A stretch of DNA of 64,000 bases. It comes from Clostridiales bacterium (GTDB lineage: Bacteria > Bacillota > Clostridia > Peptostreptococcales > Anaerovoracaceae). A program made the position numbers and the translations under genes. Numbering within the stretch: the first letter of the stretch is position 1; each line of letters starts with the position of its first letter. Below are positions 8,012 through 16,022 of the stretch, piece by piece. The notes beneath the pieces were generated by a model. The model made no database searches. It saw only the letters and a list, made by a program, of their open reading frames with translations, and had not been told where the DNA came from. The stretch is from NCBI GenBank assembly GCA_009776955.1, contig WRMW01000008.1, forward strand, positions 18,945 through 82,944, written 5' to 3'.

Positions 8012-9187
8012 ATGAAAGAGCGCATCGTATTCTTGTATATCGTGACGTTGGCGGGGGTAGCCATGTCGTTTGCTCTTGGGAATAGTGTGGGTGCGGTGCA
8101 GACGGTGGTGGCGGCTCTGGCGGCGGTGGTGCTTGTGAGTGCCGCATTGCTGTTCGGGCTTTTGGGGCGGCTGTGGGTCGGTCGTGTAGGGCTGGTGCTT
8201 GCCATCGCCGTGACGTTGTGGGCTGTGGGATCTGCCGCTTTGCCGATGGCGGCCATGGCGGCATTGTGGGCTTTGCTGCCAATGCAGCGGGATGGCGGTA
8301 TGGGGGAAGGGCTTGTGTCCGTTTGCGTTGTGATCGCCTGTGTGAGCGTTGCGTTGGCGCTGATATTCTGGCCGGAGCCTATGGTGGTCGTAAGCGTCGC
8401 CTTGCTGTTCGGCCTGTCGGCATATGCGCTTAGGCTGATGGGGCGGCTGGAAAGCGCGGAGCGGTCGGCGGAGGGGAATTTGGGCAGGGCAGAAGAACTG
8501 AAGGGGCTGCTTGGGAGCCGTAAGCGGATGGTGAGGACTGCGGAGCATGTTTCGAGGCTTGAGGAACGAAACAGGCTTGCGGCACGCATTCACGACGAGA
8601 TAGGCCACGGCATGTCGGGGAGCATATTGCTTCTTGAGGGGGCGGAGCTTGTGATGGACAAGGAGCCGGAAAAGGCACGCGAGACCGTAAGAAAAGTTAC
8701 GGAAAACCTGCGCGAGAGCGTCGAGGAAATTCGCAAGGTCCTGCGGGAGGAACGCTCGGCCTCTGCCAAGGTCAGCCTGGCGCGGATAGAGAACGAGCTG
8801 AGCGCTTTTGAGGCCGACCATCCGCAGATAAAGACCCTGCTTGAAACCGAAGGGGATATGGGCAGGGTGGACGCCACGGTCTGGACCTGCGTGCATGAAA
8901 ACTTGGTTGAGGCGTTGACGAACGTGTTAAAACACTCGGCGGCAACCGCATTCAGCGTCAGCCTGAAGAACAGCGGGGCGCTTTTGCGCGTCGAGTTTGC
9001 AGACAATGGCGGGGGGGCGGAGCAAGGCGGCGTAGCGGGCGGTTTTAAGGAGCGGGACGAGACCATGGCCGGTATCGGGCTGCAGAGCATGGAGGAAAGG
9101 GCGGCGCTATGCTATGGGCGGTGCTTTTTCAGGCATGAGCCGGACGGCTTTCATATAGTGATGACTTTTCCAAGGAGAGGACAATGA
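8012..9187 (+). CDS. Membrane sensor histidine kinase, NarL-system (HisKA_3) type
   Basis: 391 residues. About five hydrophobic segments occupy residues 5-145, with no large extracytoplasmic domain, so it may sense a membrane-embedded or intracellular signal. A coiled stretch (about 143-185) leads to the dimerisation/phosphoacceptor box RNRLAARIHDEIGHG, with His194 the likely phosphorylation site. The HATPase_c domain follows, with the N box HENLVEALTNVLKHS and the G box DNGGGA / GIGLQSMEERA. ATG at 8012 follows GGGAG closely. It overlaps the response regulator by ATGA. The 66-base gap to the divergent MFS gene must hold both promoters. Confidence 0.9.
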   Translation: MKERIVFLYIVTLAGVAMSFALGNSVGAVQTVVAALAAVVLVSAALLFGLLGRLWVGRVGLVLAIAVTLWAVGSAALPMAAMAALWALLPMQRDGGMGEGLVSVCVVIACVSVALALIFWPEPMVVVSVALLFGLSAYALRLMGRLESAERSAEGNLGRAEELKGLLGSRKRMVRTAEHVSRLEERNRLAARIHDEIGHGMSGSILLLEGAELVMDKEPEKARETVRKVTENLRESVEEIRKVLREERSASAKVSLARIENELSAFEADHPQIKTLLETEGDMGRVDATVWTCVHENLVEALTNVLKHSAATAFSVSLKNSGALLRVEFADNGGGAEQGGVAGGFKERDETMAGIGLQSMEERAALCYGRCFFRHEPDGFHIVMTFPRRGQ

Positions 9188-9822
9188 TAAAAGTATTGAT
9201 TGCGGACGACGATCCCATCATCGTGCAGGGCGTTTCGATGATAATAGGCTCAAATGACGGCTTTGAGGTGGTGGGCGCCGCCGCCGACGGCAGGGAGGCG
9301 GTAAGGCTCGCCCGCGAGACAAGGCCGGATGTTGCGGTGCTTGATATCCGCATGCCGCTGATGAACGGAATAGAGGCGGCGGCCGTGATGCTAAAAGAAG
9401 GGCTTTGCGCCCCGTTGCTGTTGACGACATTCGACGAGCCGGAGCTTATCGCGGACGCGCTGACGGTCGGCGCACGCGGGTATATACTGAAAAATAGCAG
9501 CGCAGAAAGCATCATATCCGCCATACGCGTGGTTGCCGACGGCGGCACTGTCTTTGCGCCCGATGTCATAGGCTATATAAGGAGCATGATAAAGTCACCG
9601 CAACGGGCAGGGTCTCCGCCGCAAAAGGACGTGTTCCAAGACCTTTCCCCGCGTGAGCTTGAAGTGGCCGCCTTGGTCGCCGAAGGGCTGTCAAACACCC
9701 AGATTGCAGAGCGGCTTTTCCTTGCGGACGGCACGGTGAGGAACCATATATCGACCATCCTCGAAAAGGCAGGATTGGAGCACCGTACACAGATTGCCGT
9801 AAAATTCTTCGAACGGGGGTAG
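9184..9822 (+). CDS. LuxR/NarL-family response regulator
   Basis: 212 residues. The receiver domain (1-120) carries the acidic pocket ADDD (8-10), the phosphoacceptor Asp54 in VLDIRMP, the Thr in TTFDEPE and a conserved Lys in YILKNSS. The C-terminal LuxR helix-turn-helix starts LSPRELEVAALVAEGLSN and recognises DNA with GTVRNHISTILEK. It is the cognate partner of the overlapping kinase. Probable targets are its own operon and the divergent OFA transporter. Confidence 0.92.
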   Translation: MIKVLIADDDPIIVQGVSMIIGSNDGFEVVGAAADGREAVRLARETRPDVAVLDIRMPLMNGIEAAAVMLKEGLCAPLLLTTFDEPELIADALTVGARGYILKNSSAESIISAIRVVADGGTVFAPDVIGYIRSMIKSPQRAGSPPQKDVFQDLSPRELEVAALVAEGLSNTQIAERLFLADGTVRNHISTILEKAGLEHRTQIAVKFFERG

Positions 9823-9842
9823 GGGGCGGCAAAGGGGATGCT

Positions 9843-10280
9843 TCACTGGCCGCTTACGGTTGGGTAGGGCCAGTCGGTGATGCCGCCTATGTCGTAGACG
9901 TTTGTGTAGCCTAAGCTGGCAAGGGTTTCGGCGGCGGCTGCGCTTCGGACGCCGGCTCTGCAGTAGACGAAGATGGCTTGGTCTTTGTTGGGGAGTTCGG
10001 CCTCGGCGCGGTCTGCTACCTCGTCGTGCGGGATAAGGAGCGCGTTCTCGATGCGGGCTTCTCGGTATTCGAGTTCCGTGCGGACGTCGAGGATGATGTA
10101 ATCGTCCGACGCGTCCATCATTTGGCGGGCGTCATCGGCGGAGATTTTTTCATAGGTCGGGGCGGAGTGGTTGTCGGTGGCGGGGTCACCGGCGGTATCG
10201 TCGACAGAGGGGCTGCACGAAGCCAACACCGCCACTCCAATTACCAAAAAAACAATTATCGAAATTATTCGCATATTCAT
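9843..10280 (-). CDS. Rhodanese-domain lipoprotein
   Basis: 145 residues from ATG 10280. The track's longer start is a TTG that lies inside a -10-like TATAAT. A signal peptide with lipobox VLASC (Cys22) predicts membrane anchoring outside the cell. A single rhodanese domain follows, with LDVRTELEYREARIENA and the active-site loop CRAGVRS, so the catalytic cysteine is present. Extracytoplasmic single-domain rhodaneses are thought to handle sulfane sulfur or thiol redox. The ATG comes six bases after a perfect TATAAT, so the message is probably leaderless. It converges with the response regulator. Confidence 0.87.
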   Translation of the reverse strand: MNMRIISIIVFLVIGVAVLASCSPSVDDTAGDPATDNHSAPTYEKISADDARQMMDASDDYIILDVRTELEYREARIENALLIPHDEVADRAEAELPNKDQAIFVYCRAGVRSAAAAETLASLGYTNVYDIGGITDWPYPTVSGQ

Positions 10281-10286
10281 ATTATT

Positions 10287-10324
10287 ATTATACAGCAAGC
10301 AAAGGGGCTTGTATGTTGTATAAT
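10287..10324. promoter_or_regulatory. Back-to-back -10 elements of a divergent promoter
   Basis: Two perfect TATAAT hexamers face away from each other: 10292-10287 on minus, serving the rhodanese gene, and 10319-10324 on plus, serving the AAA gene. Neither has a clear -35 hexamer. Both imply very short leaders. Confidence 0.45.
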
Positions 10325-10348
10325 AGGGGCGAGGAGCGTAGAGGCATT

Positions 10349-11959
10349 ATGCAGACATATGTTTTGTTATTCAAGTTTGGGCGGTCGACGTCGCGCAAGT
10401 ACAAGGAGGCGATAGAGCTTGCGGGGCAGTTTTCGGATTTTACGGAGGCGACTGACAAGAAGCCGGTCAATACCATTTGGCTGCCGGCGGGGGAGTGGTT
10501 TATCAAGAAGCGGGAGTTCGACGATCTCTATGCGCTTGTGTGCGGGTGGAAGGGCACGAGCGTGAGCTTGGACGGCGAGGAGATAAGGCCGCATGAGTTT
10601 TTTTGGAAGTTCAATACGGTTATCAAGTGCGCGAAGGAGTACGAGGACGCGGTAGACAAGGACAATTATTGTTGCACGCATGGGACTTTTGAGGGTTGGG
10701 GGTGCAAGCAGCTTGACGACCTCGACCGGCATCTAAGCAAGCGGGCGTCGTATGCGATGAAGTATTGGTACGGCTTCGGCGAGTTTGTGAGCGAGGGCGT
10801 GTGGAAGGTCAACAAGGGGCTAATCAAGGATTATTTGAAGAAGGAGGCCGGCGACAAGAACCTGGATTATTGCAAGATTTTTTCGCTTGAGAAGGCGTGG
10901 AAAATCGTGGATGGGCTGCCGGACGAGATAGATACGCACGGGAGCGCCTGGTGGGATATCGACTATCGGGAGGATTTTGAGGGGGCGGCGATACTCAAGC
11001 GGCCTGTCGGGATAAAGCATAGGGCGGCGGGGTCGCGTGCCCGTGGCGGCGGAGTGTCGGCGGTGATGAAAGACGGGGTGCTGAACCTTGAGGCTGCCGA
11101 GGAGCGGACGCGGTATATCCCGAACGTGACGTTTGACGATGTGGGCGGCATCGACGATATCATCGGGCAGATACGCGAGGTGATAGAGCTGCCATTGAAA
11201 CGGCCGGATATCTATCGGTATCTGGGCATCGAGCCGCACAAGGGGATATTGTTCTACGGGGAGCCGGGGACGGGCAAGACGCTTATCGCGAAGGCGATAG
11301 CGAACGAGACGAAGGCGCACTTCATACCGGTGAGCGGGCCGGAGGTGCTGAGTAAGTGGTATGGAGAATCGGAGTCGAATCTGCGGGATATTTTCGAGGA
11401 GGCGCGCGAGCTTCAGCCGGCAATCATCTTCTTTGACGAGATAGACTCTATGACGCAAAACCGCTCCGAGTCGGAGGGAGCGCGCGTGGATTCGCGTATA
11501 GTGAATCAATTGCTTACGCTGATGGACGGCATGGAGTCGTATGACAATGTGACGGTGCTTGCGTCGACGAACCGCCCTGAGCTGCTTGACGAGGCGTTGC
11601 TCAGGCCGGGTAGGTTTGACTACAAGATCGAGATAAAACGGCCTGATGCGGCGGGGTGTTTGCGTATACTTGAGATAGCGACGAGGAATATGCCGGTCGA
11701 GCCGGGTTTTGATTTGGGGGATATCGTGCCGGAGCTGCTTGGCAGTTCAGGGGCTGATATCGTCTTTGTCGCGAAAGAGGCGGCGATAGGGGCTTTGCGT
11801 CGGAGCACCGATGTAGAGGGGCTGATACAGAGCGCAGAGGGCGATGGGTTTAAGCTGGATGATGTCAAGGTCGAGCGCGAGGACTTTGTTCATGCGATTG
11901 ATGAGCTGCGGTCGAACAAGCTAGGGATGGCGCCGACGCGGACGGTAAGCGAGCGGTGA
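10349..11959 (+). CDS. Cdc48/VAT-like AAA ATPase with unrecognised N-terminal domain
   Basis: 536 residues from ATG 10349; GAGGAG and AGAGG lie just upstream. Residues 1 to about 230 form a domain I do not recognise, rich in Trp/Tyr/Lys with a Cys cluster ([17 protein letters not shown]). A short linker leads to a single AAA module beginning [24 protein letters not shown]. It has Walker A GEPGTGKT (about 304-311), Walker [10 protein letters not shown] (about 357-365), the second region of homology [14 protein letters not shown], and Arg fingers in RPGRFD. This is the Cdc48/p97/VAT lineage, but with one ring instead of two. It presumably remodels or unfolds proteins as a hexamer, with substrate choice set by the N-domain. 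It overlaps the next gene by GTGA, so the two are translationally coupled. Confidence 0.85.
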   Translation: MQTYVLLFKFGRSTSRKYKEAIELAGQFSDFTEATDKKPVNTIWLPAGEWFIKKREFDDLYALVCGWKGTSVSLDGEEIRPHEFFWKFNTVIKCAKEYEDAVDKDNYCCTHGTFEGWGCKQLDDLDRHLSKRASYAMKYWYGFGEFVSEGVWKVNKGLIKDYLKKEAGDKNLDYCKIFSLEKAWKIVDGLPDEIDTHGSAWWDIDYREDFEGAAILKRPVGIKHRAAGSRARGGGVSAVMKDGVLNLEAAEERTRYIPNVTFDDVGGIDDIIGQIREVIELPLKRPDIYRYLGIEPHKGILFYGEPGTGKTLIAKAIANETKAHFIPVSGPEVLSKWYGESESNLRDIFEEARELQPAIIFFDEIDSMTQNRSESEGARVDSRIVNQLLTLMDGMESYDNVTVLASTNRPELLDEALLRPGRFDYKIEIKRPDAAGCLRILEIATRNMPVEPGFDLGDIVPELLGSSGADIVFVAKEAAIGALRRSTDVEGLIQSAEGDGFKLDDVKVEREDFVHAIDELRSNKLGMAPTRTVSER

Positions 11960-13512
11960 GTGAATGCTATAATTTAGACCAGAGCAGGACGCCGCTTTTT
12001 GATGCGCTTAGGAAGTTTGTCGATTGGGATCCGGCACCTTTTTTTATTCCGGCGCATAAGATGGGCGTGGGCATAGACCCTAGGTTCAAGTCCTTTGCAG
12101 GGGAGAATATCTTTAAGCTCGACCTTTGCGAGGTGCGGTGGACGGACGATTTCCATGGCGCTGCTTCGTCTATAAAGGAGGCTCAGGAGCTTGCCGCCGA
12201 TGCTTGGGGGGCGGTAAAGACCCACTTTCTTGTGAATGGGACTTCGGGCGGTATAATCGCTTCGATATGTGCGGTCTGCGGGGAGGGCGAGCCCATAATA
12301 GTGCCGCGGAATGCACATAAGTCGGCGGTCTACGGGCTTGTGGTAAGCGGCGCGAGGCCTGTCTATGTGGAGCCTGAGCTTGATGTGGGGCGTGGTTTTG
12401 TGGGTGGGCTTTCGCCTGCCGCCCTCGAACGTACGTTCTCCGAAAATGCGGGCGTGAGGGCAGTGTTCACGGTCAGCCCGACATATCATGGGGTGATGAG
12501 CGATACGGCGGCGCTTGCGGAGATCGCGCATAGTCATGGGGCTGTGCTTATCTCGGACGAGGCGCATGGGAACCATATGTATTTTAATAAGCGTTTGCCA
12601 ATGGGGGCGCTCGAACTCGGCGCGGATATAGTCTGCCAGAGCACGCATAAGATGTCGGGGGCGCTTACTCAGGCGTCAATGCTGCATCTTGGGAGTGGGG
12701 CGGCACGGCGTGTGGATTTTGACAAGCTTAGCGCGAACCTTAGTATGATGCAGACCACGAGCCCGTCATATATATTGCTTGCATCGCTCGATATGGCACG
12801 GAGCTATATGGCGACGCAGGGTGAGGTTTTGCTTGATGGCGTGCTTGATTTGTTAGATAGGGCGCGGGCGGATATCGGGGCGTTGCCGGGAATTGAGGTG
12901 CTTGGGGGCGAGGCTGTCGGGGGTGCGGGTTGCCGCCCATACGTTGGGAGTGCGGGTGTGTGGGGCTATGAGCCGACGCGGTTGGTGGTGTCGGCGTGCG
13001 GGCTTGGGCTTGATGGATATGGGCTTTTTGATGTGTTGCGTGAGCGCTATGGCGTCGAATGCGAGTTTGCGGACCCGATGTGGGTGGTCTGCGTGGCGGG
13101 AATCGGGACTACGGCTAGGGATACGGAGACGTTGGTCGGGGCGTTGCGTGAGGTTTCGGGGGAACGAGGCGGGGAACAGGAAATGTGCGGTTCTGTGCGT
13201 TCGGATAAGGCAGGGGAGCAAGGTTGTGGCTCCGTGCGCCCCTCGGCGGCGGTGCTGCCGCCTATGCCGCCGCTTCGTATGACGCCTCGTGAGGCCTGGT
13301 TTGCGGACAAGGAGACCGTTCCCTTTGAGGCGGCGCGTGGGCGTACAAGTGTCGAAATGGTGGTGCCGTATCCCCCAGGGATACCGGTCTTGTGCCCAGG
13401 CGAAGTCGTTACGGACGAGGTACACGACTATCTTGCCGAGCAGAGGCGGGCAGGGCGGCATATGCATAGCGCAGCGGGCGATGGGCTTGAGACGCTCCTT
13501 GTGGTGAAGTAA
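11956..13512 (+). CDS. Orn/Lys/Arg decarboxylase-family PLP enzyme
   Basis: 518 residues from GTG 11956, overlapping the AAA gene's TGA. This is a fold-type I PLP enzyme of the bacterial Orn/Lys/Arg decarboxylase group. The N-terminus has PFFIPAHKMG, and the cofactor site includes SDEAHG followed by the Schiff-base lysine in QSTHKMSG (about residue 232). The C-terminal domain ends in the characteristic PYPPGIPVLCPGE. Length fits the short, stand-alone members that often sit just ahead of dnaX-type clusters in Firmicutes. Activity toward arginine, lysine or ornithine cannot be told. A poor-quality stretch of about 40 residues (GGEQEMCGSVRS...GCGSVRPS...) interrupts the C-terminal part and is encoded by an imperfect direct repeat of about 33 bases. 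Confidence 0.88.
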   Translation: MSECYNLDQSRTPLFDALRKFVDWDPAPFFIPAHKMGVGIDPRFKSFAGENIFKLDLCEVRWTDDFHGAASSIKEAQELAADAWGAVKTHFLVNGTSGGIIASICAVCGEGEPIIVPRNAHKSAVYGLVVSGARPVYVEPELDVGRGFVGGLSPAALERTFSENAGVRAVFTVSPTYHGVMSDTAALAEIAHSHGAVLISDEAHGNHMYFNKRLPMGALELGADIVCQSTHKMSGALTQASMLHLGSGAARRVDFDKLSANLSMMQTTSPSYILLASLDMARSYMATQGEVLLDGVLDLLDRARADIGALPGIEVLGGEAVGGAGCRPYVGSAGVWGYEPTRLVVSACGLGLDGYGLFDVLRERYGVECEFADPMWVVCVAGIGTTARDTETLVGALREVSGERGGEQEMCGSVRSDKAGEQGCGSVRPSAAVLPPMPPLRMTPREAWFADKETVPFEAARGRTSVEMVVPYPPGIPVLCPGEVVTDEVHDYLAEQRRAGRHMHSAAGDGLETLLVVK

Positions 13513-13530
13513 AAGAGATTTAAGAGGGAT

Positions 13531-14898
13531 TTAGGCAATGGCGCGCATGGCGGCGATGCCGATGGCGCATTCGAGACGTTTTTTTTCAAGTTCGCAGGAC
13601 AGGCGGTGGGGTTTCATCATATCGCCTTCGATATGCAGGGCGTTGGCGTGGCAGCCGCCGCTGCAATAGTATTTTGCCCAACACTCGCGGCAGTCATCTT
13701 TGGAGAAGATATGCGATTTCTCGAATGCTTTGAGAAGCGGGTTGTGAAAGGCGTTGTCGTGGACACTGCCGAGCCGGAATGTATGCTCGCCTACGAATTG
13801 GTGGCAGGGGTAGATGTCCCCTTCGGGCGTGATGGCCGCGTATGTCGTGCCGGCGCCGCAGCCCGATGCCCTCTTGTACACGCATGGGCCTTGGCTGAGG
13901 TCGACGTTGAAGTGGAAGAACGAGATAGGCGTGCCTGCTGCGTCATAATCTAGGATAAGGTCCGCGAGGCGGTCGTATTCTGCAAACAATTCGGGCAGGT
14001 CGGCGTCCGTTAGCGCCCAGGGCTCGTCCCTGTCCGTTACGGCGGGTTCTATGGAAATATTTTTGAAGCCCATATCCGCAAGAAACCGAACGTCCTCGGC
14101 GAAATCTTTGTTGAGAGCCGTAAATGTGCCACGGACGTAATAGAGCGGGCTACGGCCAGGTGCGCCGTTTGCTTCGCGGGCGTTTTTGAACTGTGCCAAT
14201 CTGTCGATGATATGTGCGTAAGTGCCCTCGCCGTTTACGGTCTTTCGCATACGGTCGTTGACTTCCGGCCTGCCGTCGATGGAGAGAATCACGTTGTCCA
14301 TATGCTCGTTTATAAAAGCCGTGTTTTTTTCGTCGAGCAATAGGCCGTTTGTCGTAAGCGTGAAGCGTATATTTTTGCCGTAGTCTTTTTCGCGTTCGCG
14401 GCCGTAGAGGACGAGGGCTTTTACGACGTCGAAGTTCATCAGGGGCTCGCCTCCGAAGAAGTCTATTTCAAGGTTTCGGCGGTTGCCTGATTGCACGAGC
14501 AGAAAGTCGATGGCGGCCTTGCCTGTTTCGAGGGGCATCAGGGCGCGGGTGCCTGAAAAGCCGCCGGTGTCGGCGAAGCAATAGGCGCATCGCATATTGC
14601 AGTCGTGCGCGGCGTGCAGGCAAAGGGCTTTGATATGGGTGCCGCGGCCTTCGGGGGAAATGTCGCTTTCGGGGGGGGCGGGGGAGTAGAGAAGGCCGGC
14701 GGCGGTAAGGGCGTCGATTTCGTCGCGGGCCTCGCGGAGGGTTGCGGGCGGCAGGTTGTTGCCCCTACGGGCATCATCCGTGGGTGTGCCGTCGCAAAAA
14801 GAAAGGACATCAAAGACGGTATCGCTGACCGCATGGACAGCCCCGCTGTTGACATCCAGAACTATATTAAGGTCTTTGAAACGGTATAGGTGTATCAC
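13531..14898 (-). CDS. SCIFF peptide maturase, radical SAM/SPASM (CteB-like)
   Basis: 455 residues from GTG 14898, which overlaps the SCIFF stop (TAGTG) and follows GAGG; the ORF's longer start is rejected. It installs a thioether crosslink in the SCIFF peptide. Residues 1-80 are the peptide-binding region. The radical SAM cluster motif is CNMRCAYC (Cys100, 104, 107), followed by FGGEPLMNFD. The C-terminal SPASM domain supplies the auxiliary clusters through CGAGTTYAAITPEGDIYPCHQ and CRECWAKYYCSGGC. Length and layout match CteB from Clostridium thermocellum. Precursor and enzyme are adjacent and coupled, as is usual for this widespread clostridial system whose biological role is unknown. Confidence 0.93.
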   Translation of the reverse strand: MIHLYRFKDLNIVLDVNSGAVHAVSDTVFDVLSFCDGTPTDDARRGNNLPPATLREARDEIDALTAAGLLYSPAPPESDISPEGRGTHIKALCLHAAHDCNMRCAYCFADTGGFSGTRALMPLETGKAAIDFLLVQSGNRRNLEIDFFGGEPLMNFDVVKALVLYGREREKDYGKNIRFTLTTNGLLLDEKNTAFINEHMDNVILSIDGRPEVNDRMRKTVNGEGTYAHIIDRLAQFKNAREANGAPGRSPLYYVRGTFTALNKDFAEDVRFLADMGFKNISIEPAVTDRDEPWALTDADLPELFAEYDRLADLILDYDAAGTPISFFHFNVDLSQGPCVYKRASGCGAGTTYAAITPEGDIYPCHQFVGEHTFRLGSVHDNAFHNPLLKAFEKSHIFSKDDCRECWAKYYCSGGCHANALHIEGDMMKPHRLSCELEKKRLECAIGIAAMRAIA

Positions 14899-15053
14899 TA
14901 CCTCGGATGTTTGATACGTTCCTGCTCGCACTCCTGGTTTGCGACTGTGCATGAAGTCTTGCACGCCGACTGGCATGAGGTCTGGCACTCGCCGCAGCCT
15001 TTGGCTTCAGTCTCTTTGAGCGTTCCCTTGATGATGGTCTTGATCTGATTCAC
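14898..15053 (-). CDS. SCIFF ribosomal peptide precursor (six cysteines in forty-five)
   Basis: 51 residues from GTG 15053, which follows GAGGG eight bases upstream; the 67-residue listed ORF starts too early. The core GCGECQTSCQSACKTSCTVA plus a final Cys in NQEC gives the six cysteines that define the family. The maturase next door links a Cys thiol to a Thr alpha-carbon in this type of peptide. No protease or exporter gene adjoins the pair, as is typical for SCIFF. The conserved core is close to textbook, so the identification is firm even though the peptide's function is not known. Confidence 0.93.
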   Translation of the reverse strand: MNQIKTIIKGTLKETEAKGCGECQTSCQSACKTSCTVANQECEQERIKHPR

Positions 15054-15091
15054 GTTTTTTCCCTCGCTTCCGTTGATATTTTCCGAACTAA

Positions 15092-15099
15092 ATAATACC
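15092..15099 (-). promoter_or_regulatory. Extended -10 promoter for the SCIFF operon
   Basis: Minus-strand TGGTATTAT (TGn plus TATTAT, 15099-15092) lies about 40 bases upstream of the SCIFF start. No good -35 is visible, which is consistent with an extended -10 promoter. Confidence 0.45.
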
Positions 15100-15143
15100 A
15101 CAAAAAATAAACGCCGCGACTATTTTTCTGTATTGTTCCCCGC

Positions 15144-15905
15144 TTATGCCCCGTATTGCTCTTTTTTCTTCGCCACCATTTCGGCGATCTCGCCGTCGTG
15201 CTCTGCCATCATGTCCTTGAAAAAGCCTTCGTAGTCGTAGACCAGTTCGTCCGCAGGCTCGGCCTCTATTTTGCGGACATAGCCTTCGATAAGGGCGAAG
15301 TTCTTTTCGTAGGCGTGCATGGAGTTTGAGCGGTGCGAGTAGGAGCCTATAGGCACGCCGAGCTCTGCGGCCACTTTTTCCTGCAAGCGAATCAAGGCGA
15401 AGGCGTTCATAAAAAAGGCCTCTGGCAAGTCGTTTGAGCGGAACAGCACGCAGCAGTCGAGCTTGCCGTCACGGATAAAATACTGGATGCTTTGCAGGCA
15501 GGCGGGGTGGCTGTTTGCGCTGTCCACCTCGAAGTCGCGCAGCGACATAATGGCGCGTCTGCTGAAAAGCTCGCGTTTCAGGTCGGCGATTACGAAGCCT
15601 AGCTGGTGGGCGTAGCGTTGATGGTAGGTGTACTCCCAAAGGTGGTCTGCCTTGCCGATAACAAAGTCGAGTATGCCGTCAAGCATCTCAAGCTCGTACT
15701 GGCGAAGCTCTTTCGGCCCGCAAATAAGCAGCTTGCTGATGCGTGGCTCGGCGGTCGGCGCCTCTACACGCACGGTCATGGTGCATTCCTTCTGCATTTG
15801 CTCGTAGTCCGGGCAGTCCGCAAGCTCGCCGAGATTGTGCAAGGTCTGCAACGCCTTGTGATATGCTTCGGGCAGGGTGCGCCCCTCGATAAAAAACTCT
15901 TTCAT
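15144..15905 (-). CDS. Thymidylate-synthase-fold protein
   Basis: 253 residues from ATG 15905 (MKEFFIEGRT), with GGAGAG upstream; the listed 261-residue version starts at an upstream ATG without a ribosome site. The C-terminal half carries the thymidylate synthase/dCMP hydroxymethylase core in order: HPACLQSIQYF, where the Cys-to-Gln spacing matches the catalytic Cys of ThyA; LDCCVLFRSNDL, aligning with the QRSxD loop; FFMNAFALI, with the substrate-selecting Asn; and SYSHRSNSMHAYE, aligning with HxxxDxHxY. It resembles the divergent archaeal-type ThyA more than E. coli ThyA. Whether it makes dTMP or modifies another pyrimidine is open. It stands alone, divergent from the gene at 16023. Confidence 0.75.
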   Translation of the reverse strand: MKEFFIEGRTLPEAYHKALQTLHNLGELADCPDYEQMQKECTMTVRVEAPTAEPRISKLLICGPKELRQYELEMLDGILDFVIGKADHLWEYTYHQRYAHQLGFVIADLKRELFSRRAIMSLRDFEVDSANSHPACLQSIQYFIRDGKLDCCVLFRSNDLPEAFFMNAFALIRLQEKVAAELGVPIGSYSHRSNSMHAYEKNFALIEGYVRKIEAEPADELVYDYEGFFKDMMAEHDGEIAEMVAKKKEQYGA

Positions 15906-15944
15906 GCAACACTCTCCTACGTAATCCATGCTCTACACTTATTG

Positions 15945-15974
15945 TTGATTAATACTAACATATTTTGTTACAAT
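15945..15974 (+). promoter_or_regulatory. Predicted promoter for the cDPG-synthetase-like gene
   Basis: TTGATT (15945-15950), an 18-base spacer and TACAAT (15969-15974) lie in an AT-rich gap about 45 bases ahead of the start codon. Confidence 0.5.
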
Positions 15975-16022
15975 TACTCGAAAACAGATGCACATTATAT
16001 AGAAATTATCGAGGTAAAAAAA

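Noticed and set aside
6707-8896. 729-residue version of the MFS protein
   Set aside because: The first 317 residues are a His/Pro/Arg-rich antisense translation of the histidine kinase; the true start is ATG 7945 with a ribosome site.
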